Positions 16,299 through 25,939 of a stretch of DNA of 64,000 nt are shown in pieces (the stretch's first letter is position 1; every line of letters starts with the position of its first letter). The position numbers were made by a program, and so were the translations under genes. The stretch is from the NCBI RefSeq assembly GCF_018860365.1, contig NZ_JAHKPO010000013.1, forward strand, positions 496,001-560,000, in the 5' to 3' direction. Below the pieces are notes generated by a model. It worked only from the letters and a program-made list of their open reading frames with translations, ran no database searches and was not told the DNA's origin. Source of the stretch: Arenibacter algicola (GTDB taxonomy: Bacteria > Bacteroidota > Bacteroidia > Flavobacteriales > Flavobacteriaceae).

Positions 16299-16349
16299 CA
16301 CCTCCTTATGAAAAGGAGTTCCAATAAACTAATAAACAATACATTAACA

Positions 16350-17291
16350 ATGCCATATCAAGTACCGGAGCCTAAAATTTTTACCTGTACCCAAAGTACC
16401 AAGCTATCCGAAAAAATAGCGGAACACTTTGGTTCCAATTTAGGCAATGTTATTTTTTCCAGATACAGCGATGGAGAGTTTCAGCCATCATTTGAGGAAT
16501 CTATACGTGGTATGCGTGTATTTATTATTGGTTCTACGAATCCTGGTCCTGAAAACTTAATGGAAATGTTGTTGATGTTGGATGCAGCAAAAAGGGCGTC
16601 TGCAAGGCACATAACTGCAGTAATGCCTTATTTTGGCTGGGCCAGACAGGATAGAAAAGACAAGCCTAGGGTTCCGATAGCTGCCAAATTGGTAGCCAAA
16701 ATGTTGGAGGCAGCAGGTGCTACACGCATTATTACAATGGACCTGCATGCCGATCAAATACAAGGCTTTTTTGAAAAGCCGGTAGACCATTTATTTGCGT
16801 CCACTTTGTTTTTACCCTATTTGGACAGTCTTAACCTTAAAGACCTAACCATAGCCTCACCGGATATGGGTGGATCCAAAAGGGCCTATGCCTATTCTAA
16901 GGCGCTTGGTTGCGATGTTGTTATTTGTTACAAACAAAGGGCACAGGCCAATGTAATTTCGCATATGGAACTTATTGGTGATGTAGAGGGGAAAAATGTA
17001 GTTTTGGTGGATGACATGGTCGATACGGCCGGAACTTTGACCAAAGCGGCAGATTTAATGATGGCCAGGGGAGCTGTAAGTGTAAGGGCAATTACCACAC
17101 ATGCACTACTATCAGGCGATGCATATGAGAAAATTGAAAAGTCAAAATTATCGGAACTTATTGTAACCGATTCCATTCCATTAAAAAAGGAAAGCAAAAA
17201 AATAAGGGTAATAAGCTGTGCCGAATTGTTTGCCGATGTAATGCACAGGGTACATCACAATACTTCAATTAGTTCCAAGTTTCTAATGTAG
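16350..17291 (+). CDS. prs: Ribose-phosphate pyrophosphokinase
   Basis: Makes PRPP from ribose 5-phosphate and ATP for purine, pyrimidine, His, Trp and NAD synthesis; cytosolic. The 313-residue protein has the family landmarks in order: FSRYSDGEFQPSFEESIRG, the flexible catalytic loop PYFGWARQDRKDKPRVP, the Mg-binding ITMDLHADQIQGFF, and the PRPP-binding VVLVDDMVDTAGTL. The start is MPYQVPEPKIF, matching other flavobacterial Prs; the 18 upstream residues overlap the promoter. rplY follows after 45 bp in the same direction, an order common in Flavobacteriaceae. Confidence 0.97.
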   Translation: MPYQVPEPKIFTCTQSTKLSEKIAEHFGSNLGNVIFSRYSDGEFQPSFEESIRGMRVFIIGSTNPGPENLMEMLLMLDAAKRASARHITAVMPYFGWARQDRKDKPRVPIAAKLVAKMLEAAGATRIITMDLHADQIQGFFEKPVDHLFASTLFLPYLDSLNLKDLTIASPDMGGSKRAYAYSKALGCDVVICYKQRAQANVISHMELIGDVEGKNVVLVDDMVDTAGTLTKAADLMMARGAVSVRAITTHALLSGDAYEKIEKSKLSELIVTDSIPLKKESKKIRVISCAELFADVMHRVHHNTSISSKFLM

Positions 17292-17336
17292 AAGTATATT
17301 ATAAGAAAGTAATTTAATTAATATTTAATAAATACA

Positions 17337-17969
17337 ATGAAGTCAATTACAATTAAAGGATCAGAAAGAGAAAGCGTGGGCAAAAAAGCAACAAAGGCCT
17401 TACGTAATGCTGGAAAGGTTCCTTGCGTTATTTACGGAGGGGAAAAACCATTACACTTTGCAGCAGAAGAACTATCGTTCAAGGATTTAGTGTACACTCC
17501 AAACGCACACACTGTTGTGGTTGATTTGGAAGATGGTAAAAAGTACGATGCGGTAATGCAGGATATTCAATTTCACCCTGTAACCGATAGTATTTTACAT
17601 GTAGACTTTTATCAGTTGTTCAAGGATAAAGAAGTTACTATGGACATTCCAGTAAGGTTGTTGGGTAACTCTCCAGGGGTTAGAAATGGTGGTAGATTAT
17701 TGTTCAGAAAAAGAAAGCTTGCTATTAAGGCATTGCCAGACAATTTGCCAGATTTCTTTGATGTGGATATCTCTAAATTGAAAATCGGAGGAAATATTTC
17801 CGTATCTACATTGTTGAAAGATGAGTTTACTATCCTTCACCCAGAAAACACTGTGGTTGTTCAGGTTAAAGCTGCACGTAATGCAGTCTTGACAGATGAA
17901 GAGGATGAAGAAGGAGAAGAAGGAGCAGAAGCTGCTGCAGAAGCACCAGCTGAAGGCGGTAACGAATAG
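17337..17969 (+). CDS. rplY: 50S ribosomal protein L25/general stress protein Ctc
   Basis: A 210-residue 5S rRNA-binding ribosomal protein of the long CTC type. The N-terminal L25 domain ([46 protein letters not shown]) is followed by the beta-rich TL5/CTC domain and a very acidic Glu/Ala tail (about residues 183-210). Length and tail are normal for Bacteroidota. It is probably co-transcribed with prs and is followed by a strong terminator. Confidence 0.96.
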   Translation: MKSITIKGSERESVGKKATKALRNAGKVPCVIYGGEKPLHFAAEELSFKDLVYTPNAHTVVVDLEDGKKYDAVMQDIQFHPVTDSILHVDFYQLFKDKEVTMDIPVRLLGNSPGVRNGGRLLFRKRKLAIKALPDNLPDFFDVDISKLKIGGNISVSTLLKDEFTILHPENTVVVQVKAARNAVLTDEEDEEGEEGAEAAAEAPAEGGNE

Positions 17970-17990
17970 ATTTTATCTAAAATAAGTGTA

Positions 17991-18027
17991 AAAGCATCCC
18001 GTATCTGCGGGATGCTTTTGTATTTTT
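17991..18027 (+). terminator. Rho-independent terminator after rplY
   Basis: AAAAGCATCCCG and its exact complement CGGGATGCTTTT with a 6-nt loop, followed by GTATTTTT. The 12-bp stem is a strong terminator 21 bp after the rplY stop codon. Confidence 0.92.
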
Positions 18028-18048
18028 ATCAATTTCAAAATTAGTGCT

Positions 18049-18678
18049 ATGTTCCAGTTTTTAGAATCTTTTTTTAAATTGAAGGGGACATGGTTGGATG
18101 AAAAAGACGCCATGAAGAAATTTTTAGTTGTAGGACTGGGTAATATTGGGGAGGAATACGTTGAAACCCGTCATAATATTGGTTTTAAAATATTGGATTC
18201 CCTATCCACAGAGGAAGATTTTACCTTTGAAACGGCAAAGTTGGGAGATGTGGGCACTTTTAAGGTCAAGGGTAGAAGTATATTATGTCTTAAACCATCT
18301 ACCTATATGAACAGAAGTGGAAAAGCTGTAAAATATTGGATGGACAAGGAGAATATCCCTCTTGAAAATGTGCTTATCATCACAGATGATATTAATCTTT
18401 CTTTCGGAACCATCCGTTTAAAGACCAAAGGAAGTGATGGAGGCCATAATGGATTGAAGGATGTTCAGCAGTATCTTCTTACTACCAATTACAATAGATT
18501 GAGATTTGGCGTTGGATCCGATTTTGGAAAAGGCAAACAAATAGATTATGTCTTGGGAGAATGGAACCAAGAGGAAAAGGAAGCCTTGGTTGAACGATAT
18601 GAAAGAGTCAATGCCCTTATCCGTTCATTTGTGCTTTCTGGTGTAAATAGGACAATGAACGAATACAACGGAACCTAA
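18049..18678 (+). CDS. pth: Peptidyl-tRNA hydrolase
   Basis: Cleaves peptidyl-tRNA released from stalled ribosomes. The core (from MKKFLVVGLGNIGEEY at 18112) holds the catalytic TRHNIGFKILD with its His, the substrate-binding LKPSTYMNRSGKAVK, ITDDINLSFGTIRLK and GSDGGHNGLKD. A 21-residue N-terminal extension from the ATG at 18049 (FQFLESFFKLKGTW) resembles extensions present in other flavobacterial Pth entries, so I keep this start, though 18112 is possible. The gene follows the rplY terminator closely, so it probably has its own promoter in 18000-18048. Confidence 0.95.
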   Translation: MFQFLESFFKLKGTWLDEKDAMKKFLVVGLGNIGEEYVETRHNIGFKILDSLSTEEDFTFETAKLGDVGTFKVKGRSILCLKPSTYMNRSGKAVKYWMDKENIPLENVLIITDDINLSFGTIRLKTKGSDGGHNGLKDVQQYLLTTNYNRLRFGVGSDFGKGKQIDYVLGEWNQEEKEALVERYERVNALIRSFVLSGVNRTMNEYNGT

Positions 18679-18684
18679 CAGCTG

Positions 18685-19368
18685 TTAGCGTACTTTAAAC
18701 TCGGAAATGCTATTTGTAGCGGTGTTTCCTTCCCTATCCATGGTAATTATTCTCCAGTAATAAACGGTGTTGGCTTCAACACTTACCTTTAGATCGGATT
18801 TCCCGGACGTTAGTGTGCTTATTAGAGTAGTTGGTGGGCTTTCGGTTGAAAAGTATACCTGGTATCCTTCCAGATCATTATCCACATCTGCGCCCTCCCA
18901 TTCCAAACGAACCTCATTATTGATATCCCTGGCTATGTTCGCTCCTGTTTTGGGAGATATAACCTCTGCGGGAAAAGGTGCATGGGTGGTTTCTACACCC
19001 GCATTAAAAAACCGCCATGTTTCACTACGTGCCGTTTCCGAAACTTTGGTGTTTTTGGAAACTACCAACCAAGAATATGGGGCTCCCCTTTCAATATTCA
19101 AATTTGCCGAAGTGCCGCTAACCACAATGGTTTGTGTAGTGTTGGTATTCAAATTGGTAGCCCTTAATTCATAGGATTCCGTGTGGTCCGATGTTTGCCA
19201 TCTAAATTGTACCGTAGAATTGTTGGTTCCAGTTACGTTTATGCCGGTTGTGCATTCCGAGTTTTTTTGCGGAAAGACCAGCTGGGCAGACAAGGGTGGT
19301 TTGGGAGAGTCTTTCCCTCCGCATCCCACTAGGGCCAAAAAACATAAAATTATGGCTATTGGTTTCAT
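18685..19368 (-). CDS. Lipoprotein with two fibronectin-III-like domains
   Basis: A 227-residue lipoprotein: signal ending in the lipobox LVGC (residue 16 Cys) and a GGKDSPKPP linker. Two FnIII-like repeats follow, each with a core of W/Y residues (VQFRWQTSDHTESYELRAT and VRLEWEGADVDNDLEGYQV, then YYWRIITMDREGN). No catalytic motif. It starts 4 bp after the stop of the metalloprotease gene and must be co-transcribed with it; a surface partner or inhibitor of the protease is possible but not shown. Confidence 0.78.
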   Translation of the reverse strand: MKPIAIILCFLALVGCGGKDSPKPPLSAQLVFPQKNSECTTGINVTGTNNSTVQFRWQTSDHTESYELRATNLNTNTTQTIVVSGTSANLNIERGAPYSWLVVSKNTKVSETARSETWRFFNAGVETTHAPFPAEVISPKTGANIARDINNEVRLEWEGADVDNDLEGYQVYFSTESPPTTLISTLTSGKSDLKVSVEANTVYYWRIITMDREGNTATNSISEFKVR

Positions 19369-19372
19369 CCGT

Positions 19373-22300
19373 CTATTTTTTTACTACCTTAAAATTACTA
19401 TTTATACCTTCTCCCTTTACCTTAAGGATATAGATACCCGAGGGCAAGCCAGTAAAATTAATTCTAATTTCATTACTATTCAGGGTATAATCCTTATGGC
19501 TTATCAATTGCCCTGCATAATTAAAAATTTGGGCATTTACGGTATCCGGTCCATTATTGATTAAAATATTGACTTCCTCCTCAAAGGGGTTGGGGAACAC
19601 CAAAGGTTCGTCCATAAGAAACAATTGTTCTTCGAAGACACCTTGACATGGCAGATTGGTCGACACCTTAATTTGATTGGAACCTTGTTTAAGGTCCAAT
19701 GTAAGGCTGGAAGATTTGGTTTGCGTAACAATACCATTTAACTCAACATTGTACAAATCACCACCTTCCAGGTTCAATATGGCCTGGTTCCCCGAGGCGG
19801 TGAGCTTGGAAGTAACGGTTAAAGGTGGAGGTTCTGTAATGATGGCTTGAAAACAATAGGGTTCGTATACCTTGTCATCTTCCGTTCCAATAATACATAT
19901 TTCATAAGTACCGGCTGCAAGGCCTTCTTTAAATAAGAAATTGGTAAAATTATTGCTCTCATTTATTCCATTACCGATAAGTGTAAGGTCGTAGTCCATA
20001 TTGATGCCGGCTACGATACGTATAGAACCATTATTTTGATTGCTACAGGATTCACTGTTGATTTCCACTTCAAAATTATCCGCAGGCAAAATATAAACGG
20101 CACATCCGTTTAAATCCACCGTAGCCCCCATGGGCGTGTTTAGGCATAGATCGTCGCCATCATCAAAAACACCATCTTTATCCTCATCTGCCCTAAAGGT
20201 GCCTTCTACACAAATATCCATAGAAAACCCATTTAAGGATCCTCCATCCGAGGCCGCAATGTCCTTGACCTCCAATATCCAATCCCCATAGGTAGATTCC
20301 CCGTTAAAAGCTGTCAAAGAGCCTAAGGGCCTTACGGTGCCCTGTATGGCCGGAGTTGTTCCGCATATGAATCCTTCTGCGCTATCATCAAATGTCGCCA
20401 GTATATCCTGATTTCCTCCACAGGAATTGGATACGAGAATTACCCGAGTGCCGGCAGGGGATATAAGGGTTACTTCCAGATCGGCAAGAAAGGAATGGGT
20501 CAGATCCAAATTAACATTTATATCGGCCACAGGCAGGTCGTTCAAAAGGGTAATGGTGGAAGTTATTGTGGGTGCCCCGGTTGTTGATATGGTAATGGGC
20601 AAATCTTTGGCTGATTCCAAAGTACAGTTTAGTTCCAAGGTAGTAAAGCTAAAGGCCGGGCCAAAGGTTCCCTCTCCACAACTATTTTTGGGTTTAACGT
20701 GCCAATAATAAGTGGTTTCCTCTGCGAGATCGGTGGCTAAATAGTAGTTGAAAATAACAGTGGCCGAATCAATAATATTGGTGAAGGCTGCGTCATCGGC
20801 AATCTCAACATCATAGGAGGTATAAGAGGAATTGGATTCCCATTCCAATTGTGATGTTATACGTGCACTTGTAGAGCCATTGGTGGGCAATTGCAGGACC
20901 ACATCCGTAAATGCAGTTTCCAATATTTTCACATCTATTACAACTTCCTTGGTGGCATTTTCTGAAGTGGCCACTATGCTTATGGGGTAATTGCCGGGAG
21001 TTACCAAATCCGTATTGGAAAAGGTAATATTCACCAGAGTGTCGTTCACTATGGTGGAGGTAGGCGAAAAATCGACCGTCAATCCTGGGGGCATACCAGT
21101 GGCAGAAAAGGTGGCCTCCTCGGAAAAACCATTATATGTTTGGTAGTTGAAGGGCACAATTAAATCATTTCCTTGGCAAACTTCATGCTGCAATTGGGCG
21201 AAGTTCAATACTATATCTGATGGTGTTATCGTAAAATTGGAAGCGTTTACCGCTAAGAAGATATTGTCGTGTGCGCTGACCATTATTCGGCCTGTAGGAG
21301 TGGCAAATCCAGGGATCAATATGTCCTGTTGTCCGTCATTGGGTACGCTATCCGCTAATTTTATGGGAAAGGAAGCGCCTCCATTGGCGGAAAAATAGAT
21401 GTCTACTTTTTGAGCGTTTACCGGACCCTGATTTGTTTTTGCTACATCCCAGACAACTTCTTGTCGAGTACCTGCCGTATAAATCTCATTGGTGGATTGT
21501 GACGTTATCACAAAGGGCCCTGCATTGTCTATGACCATAACTTTGACCAAGTCCGATGTAACCTGTCCTCCACCAAGGGAATTGTCCCTGACAGTTAGGG
21601 CAAAGTCCAGTTCACGTTCTACAGCGGAAACGGTTTCCCAAGTGGTATTTACATTGGGATTGGTTTGGGTAAGATTGCCCGATACGATGCTGCTTAGCCT
21701 GGGAAAATATCTGGTTGGTGTTACCGTTGGCTTTAGGGATCTAAAATTGGCTCCACTGAGATTTGTTGGCCCAAAGGTATTATGGGTTACTATGCCGTCA
21801 TTTATTTGTTCCCAATTGTATGTAAGTATATCATCTTCATCCAAATCCGTTGCATTCCCTTTAAGCCTAAAGGCAGTAGATTTTGGAATGGTAAAGTTGC
21901 CGGTGGGCACTATTTCGGGTGGATTGTTGAGTAAGGAGATTTCCTGGGCACAACTCGTAGTTTTTATATATTCCAATATCTGAAAGATGCTGTAGTAATG
22001 AAAATAGTCATCTCCATTCAAGGCCACATTATTATTGCCGGAAATACCTGCATATCCCATAATTGTTGTACCGCTTCCTGGTTCGGCCTGTACCAGAGTT
22101 CCTTCGGATTCAAAGGACCAGGTGTGGTTGGCGCCAAACTGATGTCCCATTTCATGTGCTACAAAATCCAGGTCAAAAATGTCCCCTTGAGGAATTAAGG
22201 CAGAGGAATAGGCGCTCCCTTTTCTGGAATCTATACAAACAGAGGCAATAAATCCGGCATTCCCTCCATTTTCGTCCTTTTGAAACAAATGGCCTACATC

Positions 22301-23149
22301 GTAATTATCAGCACCAATAACCGTCGTTAAGGTATTTTGTACTTCAGAATTAAGATTTGTTCCATAGGGATCAGTGTCCTTGTCCGTGTAGATTACCTGA
22401 TCGGTATTGGCAACAATCTCTAAACTAATTCCCAAATCGGTTTCAAATATTTCATTTACCCGTGTAATGGTAGCATTTATGGCCGCTAGGGCATCCGGAA
22501 CGGTTCCGCCGTGGAACTCGGTATACTCTCCTGTAGCCGAGATGGCCACCCTGAATTTTCTTAATACTTGGCCATCTACCAATTTTAAAGCGGAGGGTCC
22601 TTTGTCCTTTTCGATAATGGAAGTGGTCTCGCAAATGAAATTGGTGTTCATCATATAGGTGTCTTTCCTATTGTACACTATATATTCATTTTCGGAATCC
22701 GATACTTTTTGCATGTAGGTGGCATTTTTGCTTTCACCGTACACGATCATGCTTTGTATGCCGTTTTGGGAAACACTAAATCTTACCCTGTCCTTTTCAT
22801 TCTTTAAACCTCTACCGACATATGACTTTATCTGGGGGTATTTCTTGGAAAGTTCTGGAGAAAGTACGGAAGCTTCTTGAACAACGAATGGTATCAAGTC
22901 CCCGTCTTCGTCTGGAAAACTCACTATTTTTGAAGACTTTTGGATTTTCGTCGCCTTTAGTTCATTGACAAAAACATCTTTTTTCAAAGAAAAAGTAAGG
23001 CCGTGATTTATCTCCAAATTCTCCGATTGCCTTTGGGACTTCTTGCTCCTAGAATCGGTTTTTTGCCAATAATTAGCTTGCCCAAATCCGCAATAGCAAA
23101 GAAAAAATATGGATATTGAAAAAACAAGACGTAATTTTACAACCATCAA
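19373..23149 (-). CDS. Reprolysin-type metalloprotease with P-domain and T9SS sorting signal
   Basis: A 1258-residue secreted protease. Order: signal peptide (1-24); propeptide; M12B/reprolysin-like zinc domain about 195-400 with the motif HEMGHQFGANH at 332-342 (three zinc His plus catalytic Glu) and the Met-turn in GTTIMGYAG; Ig/FnIII-like domains about 405-840; a proprotein-convertase P-domain about 850-985 (LEVTLISPAGTRVIL, STYGDWILEVKD); a thrombospondin type 3-like acidic Ca-binding piece (DEDKDGVFDDGDD); and a C-terminal type A T9SS sorting domain (VFPNPFEEEVNI to FKVVKK). It is exported by Sec, then moved across the outer membrane by the type IX system and attached to the surface or released. 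Related domain sets occur in many gliding marine flavobacteria. Confidence 0.93.
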   Translation of the reverse strand: MMVVKLRLVFSISIFFLCYCGFGQANYWQKTDSRSKKSQRQSENLEINHGLTFSLKKDVFVNELKATKIQKSSKIVSFPDEDGDLIPFVVQEASVLSPELSKKYPQIKSYVGRGLKNEKDRVRFSVSQNGIQSMIVYGESKNATYMQKVSDSENEYIVYNRKDTYMMNTNFICETTSIIEKDKGPSALKLVDGQVLRKFRVAISATGEYTEFHGGTVPDALAAINATITRVNEIFETDLGISLEIVANTDQVIYTDKDTDPYGTNLNSEVQNTLTTVIGADNYDVGHLFQKDENGGNAGFIASVCIDSRKGSAYSSALIPQGDIFDLDFVAHEMGHQFGANHTWSFESEGTLVQAEPGSGTTIMGYAGISGNNNVALNGDDYFHYYSIFQILEYIKTTSCAQEISLLNNPPEIVPTGNFTIPKSTAFRLKGNATDLDEDDILTYNWEQINDGIVTHNTFGPTNLSGANFRSLKPTVTPTRYFPRLSSIVSGNLTQTNPNVNTTWETVSAVERELDFALTVRDNSLGGGQVTSDLVKVMVIDNAGPFVITSQSTNEIYTAGTRQEVVWDVAKTNQGPVNAQKVDIYFSANGGASFPIKLADSVPNDGQQDILIPGFATPTGRIMVSAHDNIFLAVNASNFTITPSDIVLNFAQLQHEVCQGNDLIVPFNYQTYNGFSEEATFSATGMPPGLTVDFSPTSTIVNDTLVNITFSNTDLVTPGNYPISIVATSENATKEVVIDVKILETAFTDVVLQLPTNGSTSARITSQLEWESNSSYTSYDVEIADDAAFTNIIDSATVIFNYYLATDLAEETTYYWHVKPKNSCGEGTFGPAFSFTTLELNCTLESAKDLPITISTTGAPTITSTITLLNDLPVADINVNLDLTHSFLADLEVTLISPAGTRVILVSNSCGGNQDILATFDDSAEGFICGTTPAIQGTVRPLGSLTAFNGESTYGDWILEVKDIAASDGGSLNGFSMDICVEGTFRADEDKDGVFDDGDDLCLNTPMGATVDLNGCAVYILPADNFEVEINSESCSNQNNGSIRIVAGINMDYDLTLIGNGINESNNFTNFLFKEGLAAGTYEICIIGTEDDKVYEPYCFQAIITEPPPLTVTSKLTASGNQAILNLEGGDLYNVELNGIVTQTKSSSLTLDLKQGSNQIKVSTNLPCQGVFEEQLFLMDEPLVFPNPFEEEVNILINNGPDTVNAQIFNYAGQLISHKDYTLNSNEIRINFTGLPSGIYILKVKGEGINSNFKVVKK

Positions 23150-23198
23150 GCGGGTTTTTGTACAAACTCAAAGATAAGTTTTTTTATTATTCGAATTT

Positions 23199-24125
23199 GT
23201 GATAACAGTTCAAAGCATCTCCAATTACGATAAAGCGCACCCTACTGCCATTACTATTGGCACTTTTGATGGTGTGCATATTGGTCACCGTAAAATATTG
23301 GAACGTCTCATAAATAATGCCAAAGTACTGGAGTTGAAATCTACGGTACTTACTTTTTTCCCACATCCCAGGATGGTGCTACAAAAAGATGTCTCTATCA
23401 AACTTTTAAATACCATTGATGAGAAGATCAAAATTTTGGAGGAATTAGGAATCGATTATTTAATTGTACATCCTTTTACCAAAGAATTTTCCCGCTTATC
23501 GGCAACACAGTTCGTTAGGGATATTTTGGTCAATGATTTAAAGACCAAAAAAATTATTATAGGTTACGACCATAGGTTTGGCAGAAATAGGAATGCCAAC
23601 ATAAATGATCTAATGGCATTTGGAAATGCGTTGGACTTTGAGGTGGAAGAGATATCCGCCCAAGAAGTGGATGATGTTTCCGTTAGTTCCACCAAAATCA
23701 GGAAAGCCTTGGAAGAGGGGGACATGAAAACGGCCAATATGTATTTGGGATATAATTATATGCTAACAGGGAGCATTGTAAAAGGAAAAGGAATAGGTAG
23801 AAAATTAAACTTTCCAACTGCCAATTTATCCATTCCGGAGGAATACAAGCTAATTCCCAAGAACGGGGTCTATGTGGTGAGCAGTGTAATAGAGGACAAA
23901 ACGGTATTTGGAATGATGAATATCGGTTTTAATCCTACCGTGGAGGGCAAGACAAAAAGCATAGAAATTAATTTCTTCGATTTTGACCAGGACCTTTATG
24001 GAAAAAAAATTCAGATCGACATTATTGATCGTTTAAGGGATGAGAAAAAGTTCAATTCCTTGGAAGGCCTACAGGCGCAATTGAAAAAAGATCGGGAGAC
24101 CTCCCTTTCCATAATTTCCAAGTAA
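23199..24125 (+). CDS. ribF: Bifunctional riboflavin kinase / FMN adenylyltransferase
   Basis: Converts riboflavin to FMN and FAD. The N-terminal nucleotidyltransferase domain has GTFDGVHIGHRKIL and IIGYDHRFGRNRNAN with the SSTKIRKAL motif near residue 165; the C-terminal flavokinase domain has GKGIGRKLNFPTANLSI. Length 308 is normal. Translation starts at a GTG (23199); no better ATG precedes the conserved core. The stop codon directly adjoins the ATG of the HTTM gene, so the two are translationally coupled. Confidence 0.96.
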   Translation: MITVQSISNYDKAHPTAITIGTFDGVHIGHRKILERLINNAKVLELKSTVLTFFPHPRMVLQKDVSIKLLNTIDEKIKILEELGIDYLIVHPFTKEFSRLSATQFVRDILVNDLKTKKIIIGYDHRFGRNRNANINDLMAFGNALDFEVEEISAQEVDDVSVSSTKIRKALEEGDMKTANMYLGYNYMLTGSIVKGKGIGRKLNFPTANLSIPEEYKLIPKNGVYVVSSVIEDKTVFGMMNIGFNPTVEGKTKSIEINFFDFDQDLYGKKIQIDIIDRLRDEKKFNSLEGLQAQLKKDRETSLSIISK

Positions 24126-25445
24126 ATGTTGGATCGGTTTCTTTTTAAGCAAATCGATAATAGTCCGCTTCTAATATTCAGGGTATTTTTTGGCATTTTG
24201 GTAAGCCTGGAATGCTATGGGGCCATTGCCACGGGTTGGGTCAGGAAAAATCTGATAGATCCGGAATTTACCTTTAATTTTATTGGTTTCGACTGGTTGC
24301 AGCCATTGCCCGGAATAGGCATGTATTTGTATTTTATTGCAATGGGCACCCTGGGGATTTGTATAGCGCTGGGTTATAGGTACCGATTTAGCGCTGCGGC
24401 CTTTGCCCTGCTCTGGACCGGCGTTTACCTTATGCAAAAAACAGCCTACAATAATCATTATTACCTGCTGGTATTGATTGCGCTGATAATGACTTTTTTA
24501 CCGGCAAACAGGGATTATTCTCTGGATGCCAAGAGAAACCCTTCCATAAAGGCCAATCACATGTCCGCCTATATCAAATGGGCAATTGTTTTTCAGTTGT
24601 TCATTGTCTACACTTATGCCTCCTTGGCCAAGATGTATGGTGATTGGTTGGATTTCAGTATTATAGAGATTCTGTTTAAAAATAAAAAGTCCTATCCCAT
24701 CATTGGGGGCCTTCTTCAGGAACCTTTGGTACATAGGGTAGTTGGTGTTTCGGGTATTCTTTTCGATTTTTTGATTGTACCAGCTCTCTTGTGGAAACCG
24801 ACCCGTAAATGGGCTTTTTTTGCTTCCATATTCTTTCATTTGTTCAATTCCATAGTCTTTCAAATCGGAATTTTTCCTTATTTGGCATTGGCGTTTACGG
24901 TATTCTTTTTTGAACCGGAAACCATCCGGAAATTGTTTTTTAAAAAGAAGGCACCCTACCAAGGAGGTGCCATTATTGTTCCGCCCCAAAGAGAATTGGT
25001 TTTGGGAATTTTGTCCCTTTATTTTTTGATCCAATTGGCCCTGCCGATCCGTCATTATTTTATAAAGGACGATGTGTTATGGACAGAAGAGGGGCATAGG
25101 TTGAGTTGGAGAATGATGTTGCGGAGTAGGACCGGAATTACTACTTTTAGAATAGTGAACCATACCAACGGGAATTCCTATCTGGTAAATTTGGACGATT
25201 ATTTAACAAGGGGACAGAAAAGTAAAATTAAATCCTATCCGGATTTTATGTGGCAGTTTGCCCAACGCTTAAAACGGGAATACAATGAAAAAGGGGAGGA
25301 CATCTCGGTTTTTGTAAATTCCAGGGTGAGTGTAAATGGAAAACCGTATCAAGAATTTATAGACCCAAAAATAGACCTTGGCAATGTGTCCTGGAACTAT
25401 TTTGGGCATAACGATTGGATTTTGCCTTCCCCATCCAAAAATTAG
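24126..25445 (+). CDS. HTTM-domain membrane protein (gamma-carboxylase-like)
   Basis: A 439-residue integral membrane protein with about seven or eight hydrophobic segments in residues 15-300, followed by a soluble beta-rich tail. The membrane part matches the HTTM domain shared with vitamin K-dependent gamma-carboxylase: a first helix with ...PLLIFRVFFGILVSLE, LMQKTAYNNHYYLLVLIAL, a Lys/Tyr-rich TYASLAKMYGDWL, and FASIFFHLFNSIVF. In animals the family carboxylates Glu residues using reduced vitamin K; bacterial members are mostly uncharacterised. It starts immediately at the ribF stop codon, hinting at a flavin- or quinone-dependent activity, which is inference. Confidence 0.85.
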   Translation: MLDRFLFKQIDNSPLLIFRVFFGILVSLECYGAIATGWVRKNLIDPEFTFNFIGFDWLQPLPGIGMYLYFIAMGTLGICIALGYRYRFSAAAFALLWTGVYLMQKTAYNNHYYLLVLIALIMTFLPANRDYSLDAKRNPSIKANHMSAYIKWAIVFQLFIVYTYASLAKMYGDWLDFSIIEILFKNKKSYPIIGGLLQEPLVHRVVGVSGILFDFLIVPALLWKPTRKWAFFASIFFHLFNSIVFQIGIFPYLALAFTVFFFEPETIRKLFFKKKAPYQGGAIIVPPQRELVLGILSLYFLIQLALPIRHYFIKDDVLWTEEGHRLSWRMMLRSRTGITTFRIVNHTNGNSYLVNLDDYLTRGQKSKIKSYPDFMWQFAQRLKREYNEKGEDISVFVNSRVSVNGKPYQEFIDPKIDLGNVSWNYFGHNDWILPSPSKN

Positions 25446-25470
25446 TGGAATAGGATTGCCCTATGGCTTT

Positions 25471-25851
25471 CTAAAATGGTTTGGCCCTATGGCAAAGTTG
25501 CAGGGGCATGCCCCATGGGTCACGAAGCATTACCAAATGGCTGCCGTCTTCCTTTGTTATTTCCTCAACAAAACAGGCTCCTTTATCCAATAGCCTTATC
25601 TTATCTTTTTCGGCATTTTTGGACACAAATGCCATATGAAAAGTTAGAGGATGCTTTGTTTTAAAATCTGTAATTTCTTCATCAGGTCTATGGTAAAGTT
25701 CTAGGATTACACGTCCCGTTGAATCTTCCAAAAAGGTCATGAAAGGAGCTTCAGTTTGTTCAAAAACTACTTTTAATCCCACATTGGCAACATACCATTC
25801 CTTAATGTCCTTGATGTTTTTTACGTTCAAGGCGATGTGTTCAAAAACCAT
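25471..25851 (-). CDS. VOC-family (glyoxalase-like) protein
   Basis: A 126-residue vicinal-oxygen-chelate protein made of two beta-alpha-beta-beta-beta modules (FEHIALNVKNIKDIKEWYVA at the start, LTFHMAFVSKNAEKD for module 2). Possible metal ligands are His6, Glu52 or nearby in VILELYHR, His71 and a position in the last strand. VOC proteins include glyoxalase I, dioxygenases and resistance proteins; the substrate is not predictable. Converges with the HTTM gene on the other strand. Confidence 0.85.
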   Translation of the reverse strand: MVFEHIALNVKNIKDIKEWYVANVGLKVVFEQTEAPFMTFLEDSTGRVILELYHRPDEEITDFKTKHPLTFHMAFVSKNAEKDKIRLLDKGACFVEEITKEDGSHLVMLRDPWGMPLQLCHRAKPF

Positions 25852-25885
25852 GAAATTTAATTTTGCTAGCTATATCTAGGCTAAA

Positions 25886-25920
25886 TTTATGCCGAAAATC
25901 CGAAGATTAGGTTAAATTTG
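25886..25920 (+). promoter_or_regulatory. Bacteroidota-type promoter for serS
   Basis: TTTA (25886-25889) and TAAATTTG (25913-25920) spaced by 23 bp, 19 bp upstream of the serS start codon. Confidence 0.5.
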
Positions 25921-25939
25921 CACGATAAAAATCAAAAAA

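Noticed and set aside
16296-16349. N-terminal extension of the prs frame from an upstream TTG
   Set aside because: It overlaps the promoter -7 box, and flavobacterial Prs proteins start at the position of the ATG at 16350.
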